Source: CAZNKU01 sp045545235 (GTDB taxonomy: Bacteria; Bacillota; Clostridia; Monoglobales; Firm-18). From it: a DNA stretch of 64,000 bases. A program made the position numbers and the translations under genes. Location: positions 28,605-92,604 of the forward strand of contig JAZQAN010000076.1 in NCBI GenBank assembly GCA_045545235.1, given 5' to 3'. A model generated the notes under the pieces. That model made no database searches. It saw only the letters and a list, made by a program, of their open reading frames with translations, and was not told the DNA's origin. This document shows positions 53,354 through 62,622 of this stretch, in pieces (positions within the stretch are counted from its first letter, which is position 1; each line of letters begins with the position of its first letter).

Positions 53354-54607
53354 TTGAAAATAATGGTAGTAGGTGGCGGTGGAAGAGAACATGCCATCAT
53401 AAAAAAGATTAAAGAAAATAAAAATGTAACCGAAATTTATGCTTTGCCCGGTAACGGTGGTATTGCAAAGGATGCAACCTGTGTTGATATCGGCGCAAAG
53501 GATATTGAAGGTATTACAAAATTTGCGGTTGACAACAACATTGATTTTGCAGTTGTTGCTCCTGATGACCCATTGGTTTTGGGTGCCGTTGACAGCCTTA
53601 ACAAGGCAGGTATAAAAACTTTCGGACCTAAAGCTGATGCCGCAATTATAGAAGGAAGTAAGGTTTTTTCAAAAAATCTTATGAAGAAGTATAACATTCC
53701 TACGGCTGAATACGAAGTTTTTGAAAATCTCGACGACGCTGTTAAATATCTTGAAACTGCACCTATACCTACTGTTATTAAGGCAGACGGTCTTGCACTT
53801 GGAAAGGGCGTTATAATTGCTGAAACACGTCAGCAGGCAATTGATGCGGTACACTCTATGATGGAGGATAAAATCTTCGGTGCAAGCGGAAGCCGTGTTG
53901 TCGTTGAAGAATTCCTTACAGGGCCTGAGGTTTCTGTACTTTCATTTACAGACGGTAAAACGGTTGTGCCTATGGTTTCTTCGATGGACCATAAGCGTGC
54001 TCTTGATAATGACAAGGGACTTAATACAGGCGGTATGGGAACAATTGCTCCAAACCCATATTATACAGATGAAATTGCAAAGCAGTGTATGGAAACAATT
54101 TTCCTTCCTACAATAGATGCAATGAACAAAGAGGGAAGAACTTTTACAGGTTGTTTGTACTTTGGGCTTATGCTTACACCAAAGGGGCCTAAGGTTATAG
54201 AGTACAACTGTCGTTTTGGAGACCCTGAAACTCAGGTTGTTCTGCCACTTTTAAAAAGCGATTTGCTTGATATAATGATGCATATCTGGGACGGTACACT
54301 TGATAAGGCAGAGGTTGAATTTGACAGTAAAAGTGCTTGTTGTGTAATTATGGCTTCTGAAGGTTACCCTCAAAGCTATGAAAAGGGATTTGAAATTACA
54401 ATGCCTGCCGATAAAAATATTTATGTTGCAGGTGCTAATCTTAAAGATGGTAAGCTTTTAACAAACGGCGGACGTGTTCTTGGTGTAACTGAAATAGGTG
54501 ATACACTTGCAGATGCAATTGCAAAATCTTACGAAACAGTTAAAACAGTAAGCTTTGGCAATGCATTTTACAGAAAAGATATCGGTAAAAAGGCATTGGA
54601 GGTTTAA
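53354..54607 (+). CDS. purD: Phosphoribosylamine-glycine ligase
   Basis: A 417-residue ATP-grasp enzyme starting with TTG, 7 bases after GGAGGG (53341-53346). N-terminal MVVGGGGREHAIIKKI and the ATP-grasp stretches VIKADGLALGKGVIIA, VVEEFLTGPEVSVLSF and YNCRFGDPETQVVLPLL are diagnostic. It ligates glycine to phosphoribosylamine, giving GAR for purN. The ligand glycine can be supplied by the adjacent glyA product. Confidence 0.96.
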   Translation: MKIMVVGGGGREHAIIKKIKENKNVTEIYALPGNGGIAKDATCVDIGAKDIEGITKFAVDNNIDFAVVAPDDPLVLGAVDSLNKAGIKTFGPKADAAIIEGSKVFSKNLMKKYNIPTAEYEVFENLDDAVKYLETAPIPTVIKADGLALGKGVIIAETRQQAIDAVHSMMEDKIFGASGSRVVVEEFLTGPEVSVLSFTDGKTVVPMVSSMDHKRALDNDKGLNTGGMGTIAPNPYYTDEIAKQCMETIFLPTIDAMNKEGRTFTGCLYFGLMLTPKGPKVIEYNCRFGDPETQVVLPLLKSDLLDIMMHIWDGTLDKAEVEFDSKSACCVIMASEGYPQSYEKGFEITMPADKNIYVAGANLKDGKLLTNGGRVLGVTEIGDTLADAIAKSYETVKTVSFGNAFYRKDIGKKALEV

Positions 54608-54609
54608 TT

Positions 54610-57600
54610 ATGGTATATAGAGTTTATGTTGAAAAAAAAGCAGAGCTTGCACACGAGGCAAACTCACTTAAAGCGGATTTAAAAGAACTTTTGCAAATTA
54701 AAGGTCTTGAAAATGTAAGGCTTTTAAACAGATATGATGTTGAAAATATTGAAAAGGATTTGTTTGAATATTGCATCAAAACAGTATTTTCAGAACCTCA
54801 GCTTGATATTGCAACAAGTGATATTGCTGACAAGGGTGACTACATATTTGCAGTAGAATATTTGCCGGGTCAGTTTGATGCACGTGCTAATTCTGCAGCT
54901 GAATGTATTCAGATTATTTCTAAAAAAGACAGACCAACAGTACGTACAGCAAGAGTGTACATTTTAAATGGTAACCTTACTGATGCTGATATTGCTGCAA
55001 TTAAAAAGTATGTTATAAACCCTGTAGAATCAAGAGAAGCTACTTTGGATACATTTGATACCTTGAAGGTTGAATATGAAATTCCTACAGAGGTTGCTAC
55101 ACTTGACGGTTTTTGTGCACTTGACAGAGAAGGTCTTAAAAAGTTTATGGATGAACAGGGGCTTGCTATGGACCTTGATGACATTACCTTCTGTCAGCAG
55201 TACTTTATTTCCGAAAAACGTGACCCTACAATTACGGAAATCAAGATGATTGACACATACTGGTCTGACCATTGCCGTCATACAACATTCCTTACAACAA
55301 TTGATAATGTAGAGTTTGAAGACGAACTTTTGCAGAAAACTTATGAAGAATATATTGCGGTAAGAAAAGAACTTAACCGTACAAAGCCAATTAACCTTAT
55401 GGATTTGGCTACAATTGCTACAAGATACTTAAAGACTAACGGAAAGCTTCCAAAGCTTGATGAGTCTGAAGAAATTAATGCTTGTACAGTTAAGATAGAT
55501 GTAGAAGTAGACGGACAGGTTGAAAAGTGGTTACTTCTTTTCAAAAACGAAACACACAACCATCCTACAGAAATTGAACCTTTTGGTGGTGCGGCTACTT
55601 GTATTGGTGGTGCTATCCGTGACCCATTGTCAGGTCGTAGTTATGTTTATGCTGCTATGCGTGTAACAGGTGCGGCAGACCCGTTAAAGCCTGTTTCAGA
55701 AACTATGGAAGGTAAATTGCCACAGAGAAATATTGTACAGACTGCTGCTGCAGGCTACAGCTCATACGGTAACCAGATTGGTCTTGCAACAGGTCAGGTA
55801 GATGAACTTTACCACGAAGGTTATGTTGCAAAGCGTATGGAAATCGGTGCTGTTATTGCGGCTGCGCCTGCTGAAAATGTACGCAGAGAACGTCCTGAAG
55901 ACGGCGACAAGGTTATTCTTCTTGGCGGACGTACAGGTCGTGACGGTTGCGGTGGTGCAACAGGTTCCTCAAAGGCTCACAAGCTTGAATCTTTGGAAAG
56001 CTGCGGTGCAGAAGTACAAAAGGGTAATGCCCCTGAAGAAAGAAAGCTTCAAAGACTTTTCCGTAACCCTGAAGCTTCAAAGCTTATTAAAAGATGTAAT
56101 GACTTTGGTGCAGGCGGTGTATCTGTTGCTATCGGTGAGCTTGCAGACGGTCTTGAAATTGACCTTAATGCAGTTCCTAAAAAATACGATGGTCTTGACG
56201 GTACAGAGCTTGCTATAAGTGAATCTCAGGAACGTATGGCTGTTGTTGTTGAAGCTAAGGATGTAGAACGCTTCTGTCAGCTTGCAAAAGAAGAAAACCT
56301 AGAGGCTACTATTGTTGCAACAGTTAAGGAAAATCCTTACCTTGTAATGAACTGGAACGGCAAGAATATTGTAAATATTTCAAGAGAATTCTTAAATTCC
56401 AACGGTGCTGAAAAACATATTAACATTGCAACTGCAAAACCACAGTGCTATAAAAAGGATACAGAAGGAAGCTTTACTGACGTTTACAAGGCACTTGCAA
56501 GTGACCTTAATGTTTGCTCAAAGAGAGGTCTTAGTGAGAGATTTGACTCTACAATCGGTGCAGGTACAGTTTTGATGCCATTTGGCGGTAAGTACCAGAG
56601 AACACCTATTCAGGCTATGGTAAACAAGGTTTCTGTTGAAAAGAAATATACAAACACATGTTCATTGATGGCTTGGGGCTACAATCCGTTTATTGCTGAA
56701 AAGAGCCCATATCACAGTGCTTATCTTGCAGTTGTTGAATCTGTTTCAAAGCTTATTGCAACAGGTGCAAGTTTTGATGAGGTTTACCTTACATTCCAGG
56801 AATATTTTGAAAAGCCAATGGCTGATAAAAACCGTTGGGGCAAGCCTATGTCTGCACTTTTGGGTGCGTTTAAAGCACAGAAGGATCTTGGTATTGCGTC
56901 AATAGGCGGTAAGGACTCAATGAGTGGTACTTTTGAAAAAATTGATGTTCCGCCTACACTTGTTTCATTTGCGGTTACAACAGATAATACAAAGAATATT
57001 ATTTCACCTGAATTTAAGGGTGCAGGTCATAAGGTAGTAATCTTAAAGCCTGATTATGATGAAAATAATCTGCCTGTTGCAAAATCACTTACAGAACTTT
57101 ACTTTACAGTTACAAAGCTTATGAGAGATAAAAAGGTTGTTGCTGCATATACACCAACATACGGCGGTGTTGCAGAAGCTGTTCTTAAAATGGCTATGGG
57201 TAACAAAATAGGCTTTGCTTACAACGAAGGTATTTCAAATGATGAAATTTTCGGTTACAACTATGGTGCATTTATTCTTGAACTTGCTGAAGATGTAAAG
57301 ATTGGTGATGTTCTTGGTTATACAACAGAGGAATATGCAATTTCACGCGGCAGTGAAAAAATTTGTATGTGTGAACTTGAAAAGCTTTATGAAGATAAGC
57401 TTGAAAGCATATTCAAATGTAATATCAAAACAGAAGATAAGCCAATTGAAAAGTATGAATATACTGTAAAAAATGTAAACAAGCCTGCAATTAAGGTTGC
57501 AAAACCAAAGGTTTTGATACCTGTATTCCCTGGTACAAACTGTGAATATGATTCTGCGAAGGCTTTCACAAAAGCAGGTGCAGAGGCTGATATTTTTGTT

Positions 57601-58299
57601 ATCAACAACTTGTCTGCAAGCTCATTTGCTGAATCTGTTAAAAACTTTGCTGATAAGGTTGCACAGTCACAGATTATTTTTGTTCCCGGTGGTTTCTCAG
57701 GCGGTGACGAGCCTGACGGTTCAGGTAAGTTTATAACAGCTTTCTTCCGTAATGCTGAAATTAAAGAAGCTGTAACAGACCTTCTTGACAACAGAGACGG
57801 TCTTATGGGTGGTATCTGTAACGGTTTCCAGGCACTTATAAAGCTTGGTCTTGTACCTTACGGTAAGATTATTGATACAGATGAAAATTGTCCTACACTT
57901 ACATTCAACACAATTTCACGACATCAGTCAAAGCTTGTTCGTACAAGAGTAGCTTCTGTTAAGTCACCTTGGCTTGCAAATGCTAATGTTGGTGATGTTG
58001 TAACTGTTCCTATCTCACACGGTGAAGGTAGATTTATTGCTGATGAAAAGCTTATTGCAGAGCTTGGCAAAAACGGACAGATTATTACACAGTATGTTGA
58101 CCTTGAAGGCAACCCAACTTATGACATTCAGTATAACCCTAACGGTTCTTATGCTGCAATTGAAGGTATTACTTCACCTGACGGCAGAGTATTCGGTAAG
58201 ATGGGTCATTCTGAACGTATCGGCGAAGACCTTTACAAAAATGTTGAAGGTAACTATGATTTGGGCTTGTTCAAGTCAGCTGTAGAGTATTTTAAATAA
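54610..58299 (+). CDS. purL: Phosphoribosylformylglycinamidine synthase, single-chain
   Basis: A 1229-residue FGAM synthase of the long type, joining synthetase and glutaminase in one chain instead of the PurS/PurQ/PurL trio of Bacillus. The synthetase part has FKNETHNHPTEIEPFGGAAT and GIASIGGKDSMSGTF. The C-terminal glutaminase (~970-1229) begins PVFPGTNCEYD; the nucleophile is Cys1070 in MGGICNGFQALIKLG, with the His of ISHGEGRF and the Glu-containing GHSERIGED completing the triad. Starts 3 bases after purD. Last gene before the operon terminator. Confidence 0.97.
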   Translation: MVYRVYVEKKAELAHEANSLKADLKELLQIKGLENVRLLNRYDVENIEKDLFEYCIKTVFSEPQLDIATSDIADKGDYIFAVEYLPGQFDARANSAAECIQIISKKDRPTVRTARVYILNGNLTDADIAAIKKYVINPVESREATLDTFDTLKVEYEIPTEVATLDGFCALDREGLKKFMDEQGLAMDLDDITFCQQYFISEKRDPTITEIKMIDTYWSDHCRHTTFLTTIDNVEFEDELLQKTYEEYIAVRKELNRTKPINLMDLATIATRYLKTNGKLPKLDESEEINACTVKIDVEVDGQVEKWLLLFKNETHNHPTEIEPFGGAATCIGGAIRDPLSGRSYVYAAMRVTGAADPLKPVSETMEGKLPQRNIVQTAAAGYSSYGNQIGLATGQVDELYHEGYVAKRMEIGAVIAAAPAENVRRERPEDGDKVILLGGRTGRDGCGGATGSSKAHKLESLESCGAEVQKGNAPEERKLQRLFRNPEASKLIKRCNDFGAGGVSVAIGELADGLEIDLNAVPKKYDGLDGTELAISESQERMAVVVEAKDVERFCQLAKEENLEATIVATVKENPYLVMNWNGKNIVNISREFLNSNGAEKHINIATAKPQCYKKDTEGSFTDVYKALASDLNVCSKRGLSERFDSTIGAGTVLMPFGGKYQRTPIQAMVNKVSVEKKYTNTCSLMAWGYNPFIAEKSPYHSAYLAVVESVSKLIATGASFDEVYLTFQEYFEKPMADKNRWGKPMSALLGAFKAQKDLGIASIGGKDSMSGTFEKIDVPPTLVSFAVTTDNTKNIISPEFKGAGHKVVILKPDYDENNLPVAKSLTELYFTVTKLMRDKKVVAAYTPTYGGVAEAVLKMAMGNKIGFAYNEGISNDEIFGYNYGAFILELAEDVKIGDVLGYTTEEYAISRGSEKICMCELEKLYEDKLESIFKCNIKTEDKPIEKYEYTVKNVNKPAIKVAKPKVLIPVFPGTNCEYDSAKAFTKAGAEADIFVINNLSASSFAESVKNFADKVAQSQIIFVPGGFSGGDEPDGSGKFITAFFRNAEIKEAVTDLLDNRDGLMGGICNGFQALIKLGLVPYGKIIDTDENCPTLTFNTISRHQSKLVRTRVASVKSPWLANANVGDVVTVPISHGEGRFIADEKLIAELGKNGQIITQYVDLEGNPTYDIQYNPNGSYAAIEGITSPDGRVFGKMGHSERIGEDLYKNVEGNYDLGLFKSAVEYFK

Positions 58300-58321
58300 A
58301 ATTTAATATGTAAAAAGTTTT

Positions 58322-58360
58322 TTAAAAGGACAGTAGCTTAAACAGTTACTGTCCTTTTAA
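58322..58360 (+). terminator. Intrinsic terminator of the purine operon
   Basis: TTAAAAGGACAGTA (58322-58335) pairs perfectly with TACTGTCCTTTTAA (58347-58360) over an 11-base loop. The T-rich descending arm and position 23 bases after purL fit a terminator. Confidence 0.85.
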
Positions 58361-58433
58361 TTGCACTACATACATTCTTGTTTTTGTTGGTATAATATAA
58401 TTGTAAATAAATTAATAAATATCCTTATTCGTC

Positions 58434-58462
58434 TTGATTTTTTTATGAATTTAGAGTATTAT
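58434..58462 (+). promoter_or_regulatory. Candidate sigma-A promoter of the ATP synthase operon
   Basis: TTGATT (58434-58439), 17 bases, TATTAT (58457-58462), about 40 bases upstream of the first gene. A separate TATAAT lies at 58391-58396 without a good -35. Confidence 0.5.
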
Positions 58463-58502
58463 ATAGATAATGGGATAATTTGTAAATGGAGGAAGTTTTT
58501 TT

Positions 58503-58898
58503 ATGAAGGCAAATGAAACGGTAAAAAAAGAATGTATGTATATTGCATACTTTTGTACCATACTAAGTATACTTATGCAGGCAGTCTTTGTTTTTTGCAG
58601 AAGCTGGGATTATACAGTTATTCTTGGTAATTTGCTTTCACTTTTTCTTTCGGTTATAAATTTTTATTTTATGGGAATTACCGTGCAAAAGGCTGTTACG
58701 ATGAATGAGGCTGATGCAAGAAAGCTAATGAAGTCGTCATCTTCTATTCGTACTGCTGTTATGTTTTTAGTTCTTGTTATTGGTGTTGTATTACCTGTTT
58801 TTAATACAATAGCCGTTATAATACCCGTGTTTTTCCCGAGAGTTGCGGTATCATTCCGCCCACTTATCAAGGATAAAAAGGAAGTGAGTGATAATTGA
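58503..58898 (+). CDS. atpI: AtpI-like small membrane protein of the ATP synthase operon
   Basis: A 131-residue protein with four predicted membrane helices (about 15-35, 40-60, 80-100 and 100-115) and the Gly-Asn loop ILGNLLSLFLSVINFYFMG typical of AtpI. AtpI helps assemble the c ring or supply Mg2+ in other bacteria. GGAGGAAG lies upstream. Its stop overlaps the start of atpB by 4 bases. AtpI proteins diverge fast, so the name rests on topology and place. Confidence 0.75.
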   Translation: MKANETVKKECMYIAYFCTILSILMQAVFVFCRSWDYTVILGNLLSLFLSVINFYFMGITVQKAVTMNEADARKLMKSSSSIRTAVMFLVLVIGVVLPVFNTIAVIIPVFFPRVAVSFRPLIKDKKEVSDN

Positions 58899-59785
58899 AC
58901 TGTATGACACGCCGTTTTAAGGTTGTAGATATTTTTTATATTATTATGATGGTGTTGCCTGTTATAGGCGGTATTGCACTTAAGGTTATTACAACTCCGC
59001 CATCTGAAGGGATTACCATTTCAGGTGCCAGAGTTTTTTTTACAATACCTATGCCTGTGCAAAATCTTGCTATAACGGAATCACAGATAAATTCGGCAAT
59101 AGTTATTGTTTCTCTTTTGTTTTTGTGTCTGTATCTTACACATGGTATAAGCAATGGTGTATGGCTTAAAAGACATCACATTGCAGAGCTTATTGTTGAA
59201 AAAAGCTCATCTATGGTTACAGGCAATATGGGCGATTATTTTAAGTCCTTTGCACCTTTTATAGCTGCAATACTTGGGCTTTCGGCATTTTCAAGCCTGC
59301 TTAGCCTTGTTGGCTTGTTTCCGCCTACATCTGATATTAACATTGTTGCAGGATGGGCAATACTTGTATTTATTTTAATAACCTACTATAAGATGAAGTG
59401 TGGACCTTTGGAATATGTTAAAAGCTTTGCAAACCCTGTTCTTATGGCACCTTTGAATGTTATAAGTGAGGTTGCAACACCTGTTTCCATGGCTTTTCGT
59501 CATTACGGAAACGTGCTTTCGGGTTCGGTTATTTCCGTTCTTATTGCAACAGGTCTTCAGGGACTTTCAAATCTGGTATTCGGTGCGTTGCCCGGATTTT
59601 TGGGAGATTTTCCTTTTTTACAGATAGGTTTACCCGCTATACTTTCAATTTATTTTGATATATTCAGCGGTGTTTTGCAGGCATATATTTTTGCTATGCT
59701 TACAATGATGTATATCTCGGGTGGTTTTCCTCTCGAATTATATAATGAAAGAAAAAATAAAAAAGCACAAAAGTGCAGAAGTTAA
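58895..59785 (+). CDS. atpB: F1Fo ATP synthase subunit a
   Basis: A 296-residue multi-helix membrane subunit. The essential Arg of the ion channel helix is Arg202 in SMAFRHYGNVLSG, and the C-terminal IYFDIFSGVLQAYIFAMLTMMYISGG is the usual last helix region. TTG at 58895 is preferred because AAGGAAG (58878-58884) is 10 bases away; the in-frame ATG at 58904 is an alternative. It forms the ion access half-channels next to the c ring. Confidence 0.94.
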   Translation: MNCMTRRFKVVDIFYIIMMVLPVIGGIALKVITTPPSEGITISGARVFFTIPMPVQNLAITESQINSAIVIVSLLFLCLYLTHGISNGVWLKRHHIAELIVEKSSSMVTGNMGDYFKSFAPFIAAILGLSAFSSLLSLVGLFPPTSDINIVAGWAILVFILITYYKMKCGPLEYVKSFANPVLMAPLNVISEVATPVSMAFRHYGNVLSGSVISVLIATGLQGLSNLVFGALPGFLGDFPFLQIGLPAILSIYFDIFSGVLQAYIFAMLTMMYISGGFPLELYNERKNKKAQKCRS

Positions 59786-59800
59786 ATGGAGGTATTTTTT

Positions 59801-60082
59801 ATGGAAATCGCAATCGCTATTATTTTGGGATGTTGTGCATTAGGTGCAGGTACTGCTATGATAGCAGGTATAGGCCCCGGTATCGGTGAAGGTAATGCAG
59901 TTGCAAAAGCCTGTGAAGCTATAGGCAGACAGCCTGAAGCAAAGGGTGACGTTACATCAACTATGCTTATGGGTTGTGCTATTGCAGAAACAACAGGTCT
60001 TTATGCACTTGTTATTGCAATTTTGCTTTTGTTTGTTGCTCCTAATATGTTTATAAACATTCTTTTGAATACAATTGGCTAA
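59801..60082 (+). CDS. atpE: F1Fo ATP synthase subunit c with two-carboxylate ion site
   Basis: A 93-residue two-helix proteolipid. Helix 1 has GIGPGIGEGNAV with Pro26 and Glu30, the loop has GRQPEAKG, and helix 2 has the essential Glu63 followed by Thr64 in AIAETTGLY. The E-T/S-T-G-x-Y stretch is the Na+-site signature, and Glu at the position normally held by Gln in Na+ rotors gives a two-carboxylate site as known from Fusobacterium nucleatum. ATG 59801 follows GGAGGT; an in-frame ATG at 59786 is rejected. Ion specificity is inferred to be Na+. Confidence 0.95.
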   Translation: MEIAIAIILGCCALGAGTAMIAGIGPGIGEGNAVAKACEAIGRQPEAKGDVTSTMLMGCAIAETTGLYALVIAILLLFVAPNMFINILLNTIG

Positions 60083-60100
60083 TAGAAAGGGAAAGAAAAT

Positions 60101-60604
60101 ATGCAATCATTGGAAGTAATTTCTGTTAATTTATGGCAGATTTTGATTTCGTTATTGAACTTATTGATTCTTTTTCTACTTTTCAAAAAGTTTCTTTTTA
60201 AACCTGTAAACAATATGCTTGCAAAAAGACAGAGTGAAATTGATGAAACTTATCGCAAGGCTGATGAGGCAAATCAAAGTGCTTTGGAAAACAAGCTTTT
60301 GTGGGATGAAAAAATCGGCATGGCAAAGGAAGAGTCTGAAAATATCATCAAAAAGGCACAAAATAATGCAAAAATACAGGGAGAAACTATTGTTCAGAAT
60401 GCTAAGGACCAGGCTGACAGCATTATAAGACAGGCTAAGGTTCAGGCTGAGCTTGAAGTTAAAAATGCGGAAGAGGACATCAAAAGAGAAATTGTTGATG
60501 TTTCTACCGCTATTGCCAATAAGCTTCTGGAAAGAGAAATAAGTGCCGATGACCATCGTGAACTTATTGATTCATTCATAGAGAAAATAGGTGATACAGA
60601 ATGA
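60101..60604 (+). CDS. atpF: F1Fo ATP synthase subunit b
   Basis: A 167-residue peripheral-stalk subunit: one N-terminal membrane helix (LWQILISLLNLLILFLLFKKFLF) and then a long charged, Ala/Glu/Lys-rich coiled coil (~35-160). GAAAGGGAAAG precedes the ATG. The last 4 bases overlap atpH. Confidence 0.94.
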   Translation: MQSLEVISVNLWQILISLLNLLILFLLFKKFLFKPVNNMLAKRQSEIDETYRKADEANQSALENKLLWDEKIGMAKEESENIIKKAQNNAKIQGETIVQNAKDQADSIIRQAKVQAELEVKNAEEDIKREIVDVSTAIANKLLEREISADDHRELIDSFIEKIGDTE

Positions 60605-61131
60605 GCAATATAAGTAACGAATATGCAAAGGCATTGTTTATGTTAGCAGTTGAAGATAAAGGTGAAGAAGAATATAAAAATGCTCTTGAATTTGTTTTGG
60701 ATGCATTCAGGGAAAATCCTGAATATCCACAGTTTCTTGAAAGCTTGTCTGTAAGCCTTAATGACAGGTTAAAAAGTCTTGAGGCTGTATTCGGAAAATG
60801 TATCCATAGAAATGTTTTGTCCTTTTTAAAGCTTTTGTGTGAAAAAAGGCACATTGATGAGTTTGCTGAATGTGCTGAAGAGTACTTTGCACTTTATAAT
60901 GATTTTAAGAAAATTTCAAAGGCAAAGGTTACAAGTGCAGTTGAGCTTACTGAAAATCAAAAGGCATCTATTACACAGAAGCTTGAAAAGAAAACAGGAA
61001 ACAAGCTTGTAATTGAATTTGTTACCGACAGTTCAATTATAGGTGGCATTGTTGTTGAAACAGACGGAAAAGTAATTGATTCAAGCATTAAAAAGCACCT
61101 TGAGAATGTAAAGGATGTGATTGGGCAATGA
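60601..61131 (+). CDS. atpH: F1Fo ATP synthase subunit delta
   Basis: A 176-residue subunit that joins the peripheral stalk to the top of F1. The N-terminal helical bundle begins ISNEYAKALFMLAVED and the C-terminal part has the family block IGGIVVETDGKVIDSSIKKHL. Both ends overlap neighbours in ATGA, so atpF, atpH and atpA are translationally coupled. Confidence 0.94.
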   Translation: MSNISNEYAKALFMLAVEDKGEEEYKNALEFVLDAFRENPEYPQFLESLSVSLNDRLKSLEAVFGKCIHRNVLSFLKLLCEKRHIDEFAECAEEYFALYNDFKKISKAKVTSAVELTENQKASITQKLEKKTGNKLVIEFVTDSSIIGGIVVETDGKVIDSSIKKHLENVKDVIGQ

Positions 61132-62621
61132 GTACAAAAACTGACGAAATTAGCCAGATAATTAAAGAACAAATAAAAAATTATGAATCTAAAATAGAAA
61201 TGCAGGAAACAGGAACCGTTATTCTTGTAGGTGACGGTATTGCCCGTGTGTATGGGTTAAAATCCTGTATGGCAAGTGAGCTTTTGGAATTTGAGGACGG
61301 CAGTATGGGTATGGCACAGAACCTTGAAAAGGAAACTGTATCTGTTGCACTTTTATCTAACTCAAACAACATTTATGAAGGCTCGACAGTACGCCGTACG
61401 GGCAAGGTTGTGTCTGTGCCTGTTGGTGATGCACTTTTGGGAAGAGTTGTTGATGCCCTTGGTAATCCTATTGACGGCAAGGGTGTAATTAACACAACTG
61501 CTACAAGACCTATTGAGTCTGAAGCTCCGGGTATTATTGAAAGAAAAAGTGTATCTGTACCGTTGCAGACAGGTATAAAAGCTATTGACAGTATGATTCC
61601 TATCGGCAGAGGTCAGCGTGAGCTTATTATAGGTGACAGACAGACAGGTAAAACTGCAATTGTTGTTGATACTATTATAAATCAGAAAAATACAGGTGTT
61701 ATATGTATTTATGTTGCAATAGGTCAGAAGAATACAGCTGTTGTACAGTTGGCAAATGAGCTTACAAAAGCAGGTGCTATGGAATACAGCGTAATTGTAT
61801 CTGCATCTGCATCTGAAACGGCACCTCTTCAGTATGTTGCACCATATTCAGGCTGTGCTATGGCAGAATATTTTATGGAGCAGGGAAAGGACGTTCTTAT
61901 AATTTATGATGACCTTTCAAAGCACGCAGTTGCTTACAGAGCGCTTTCTTTGTTAATTCGTCGTCCACCGGGACGTGAAGCTTACCCGGGTGATGTATTT
62001 TACCTTCATTCAAGACTTTTGGAAAGAGCAGCCTGTGTTGCACCTGAGTATGGCGGTGGTTCAATAACTGCACTTCCGATTATAGAAACTCAGGCAGGTG
62101 ACGTTTCTGCCTATATTCCGACTAACGTTATATCCATAACAGATGGACAGATATTTTTGGAAACTGAACTTTTCCACGCAGGTGTTATGCCGGCTATAAA
62201 CCCCGGTATTTCAGTAAGCCGAGTTGGTGGTTCTGCACAGCTTAAGGCTATGAAAAAGGTATCGGGCGAGCTTAAGCTTTTGTATGCACAGTACAGAGAA
62301 TTGCAGTCATTTGCACAGTTTGGCAGTGACCTTGATGAGGATACAAAAAACCGTCTTGCACTTGGTGAGAGAATTGTTGCGGTGTTAAAGCAAAAGAAAA
62401 ATTCACCTGTAAGAGTTGGTTGTCAGGTAGCTATAGTTTATGCAGTTGTTAACGGATATTTAAACAACATACCTGTTGACAAGGTGGCAGATTATGAAGA
62501 TAAGCTTTATAGTTTCCTTGAAGCAGAGTATTCAGGTCTTTTGGAAAGATTTGAAAATAACTTCTGTGATGATGAAGATATTGATATGCTTAAAAAAGCT
62601 CTTGGCGAAATGAGGGAGTAG
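61128..62621 (+). CDS. atpA: F1 ATP synthase subunit alpha
   Basis: A 497-residue subunit. The Walker A loop is GDRQTGKT (169-176), with LIIYDDLSKHAVAYR as Walker B and RPPGREAYPGDVFYLHSRLLERA following. ISVSRVGGSAQ holds the alpha-subunit Arg finger. Slightly shorter than the ~502 residues usual in Bacillus. It starts within the atpH stop. Confidence 0.97.
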   Translation: MSTKTDEISQIIKEQIKNYESKIEMQETGTVILVGDGIARVYGLKSCMASELLEFEDGSMGMAQNLEKETVSVALLSNSNNIYEGSTVRRTGKVVSVPVGDALLGRVVDALGNPIDGKGVINTTATRPIESEAPGIIERKSVSVPLQTGIKAIDSMIPIGRGQRELIIGDRQTGKTAIVVDTIINQKNTGVICIYVAIGQKNTAVVQLANELTKAGAMEYSVIVSASASETAPLQYVAPYSGCAMAEYFMEQGKDVLIIYDDLSKHAVAYRALSLLIRRPPGREAYPGDVFYLHSRLLERAACVAPEYGGGSITALPIIETQAGDVSAYIPTNVISITDGQIFLETELFHAGVMPAINPGISVSRVGGSAQLKAMKKVSGELKLLYAQYRELQSFAQFGSDLDEDTKNRLALGERIVAVLKQKKNSPVRVGCQVAIVYAVVNGYLNNIPVDKVADYEDKLYSFLEAEYSGLLERFENNFCDDEDIDMLKKALGEMRE

Positions 62622-62622
62622 T

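Noticed and set aside
55802..56218. 138-codon plus-strand frame inside purL
   Set aside because: Out-of-frame shadow of a strongly conserved gene, with no homology features.
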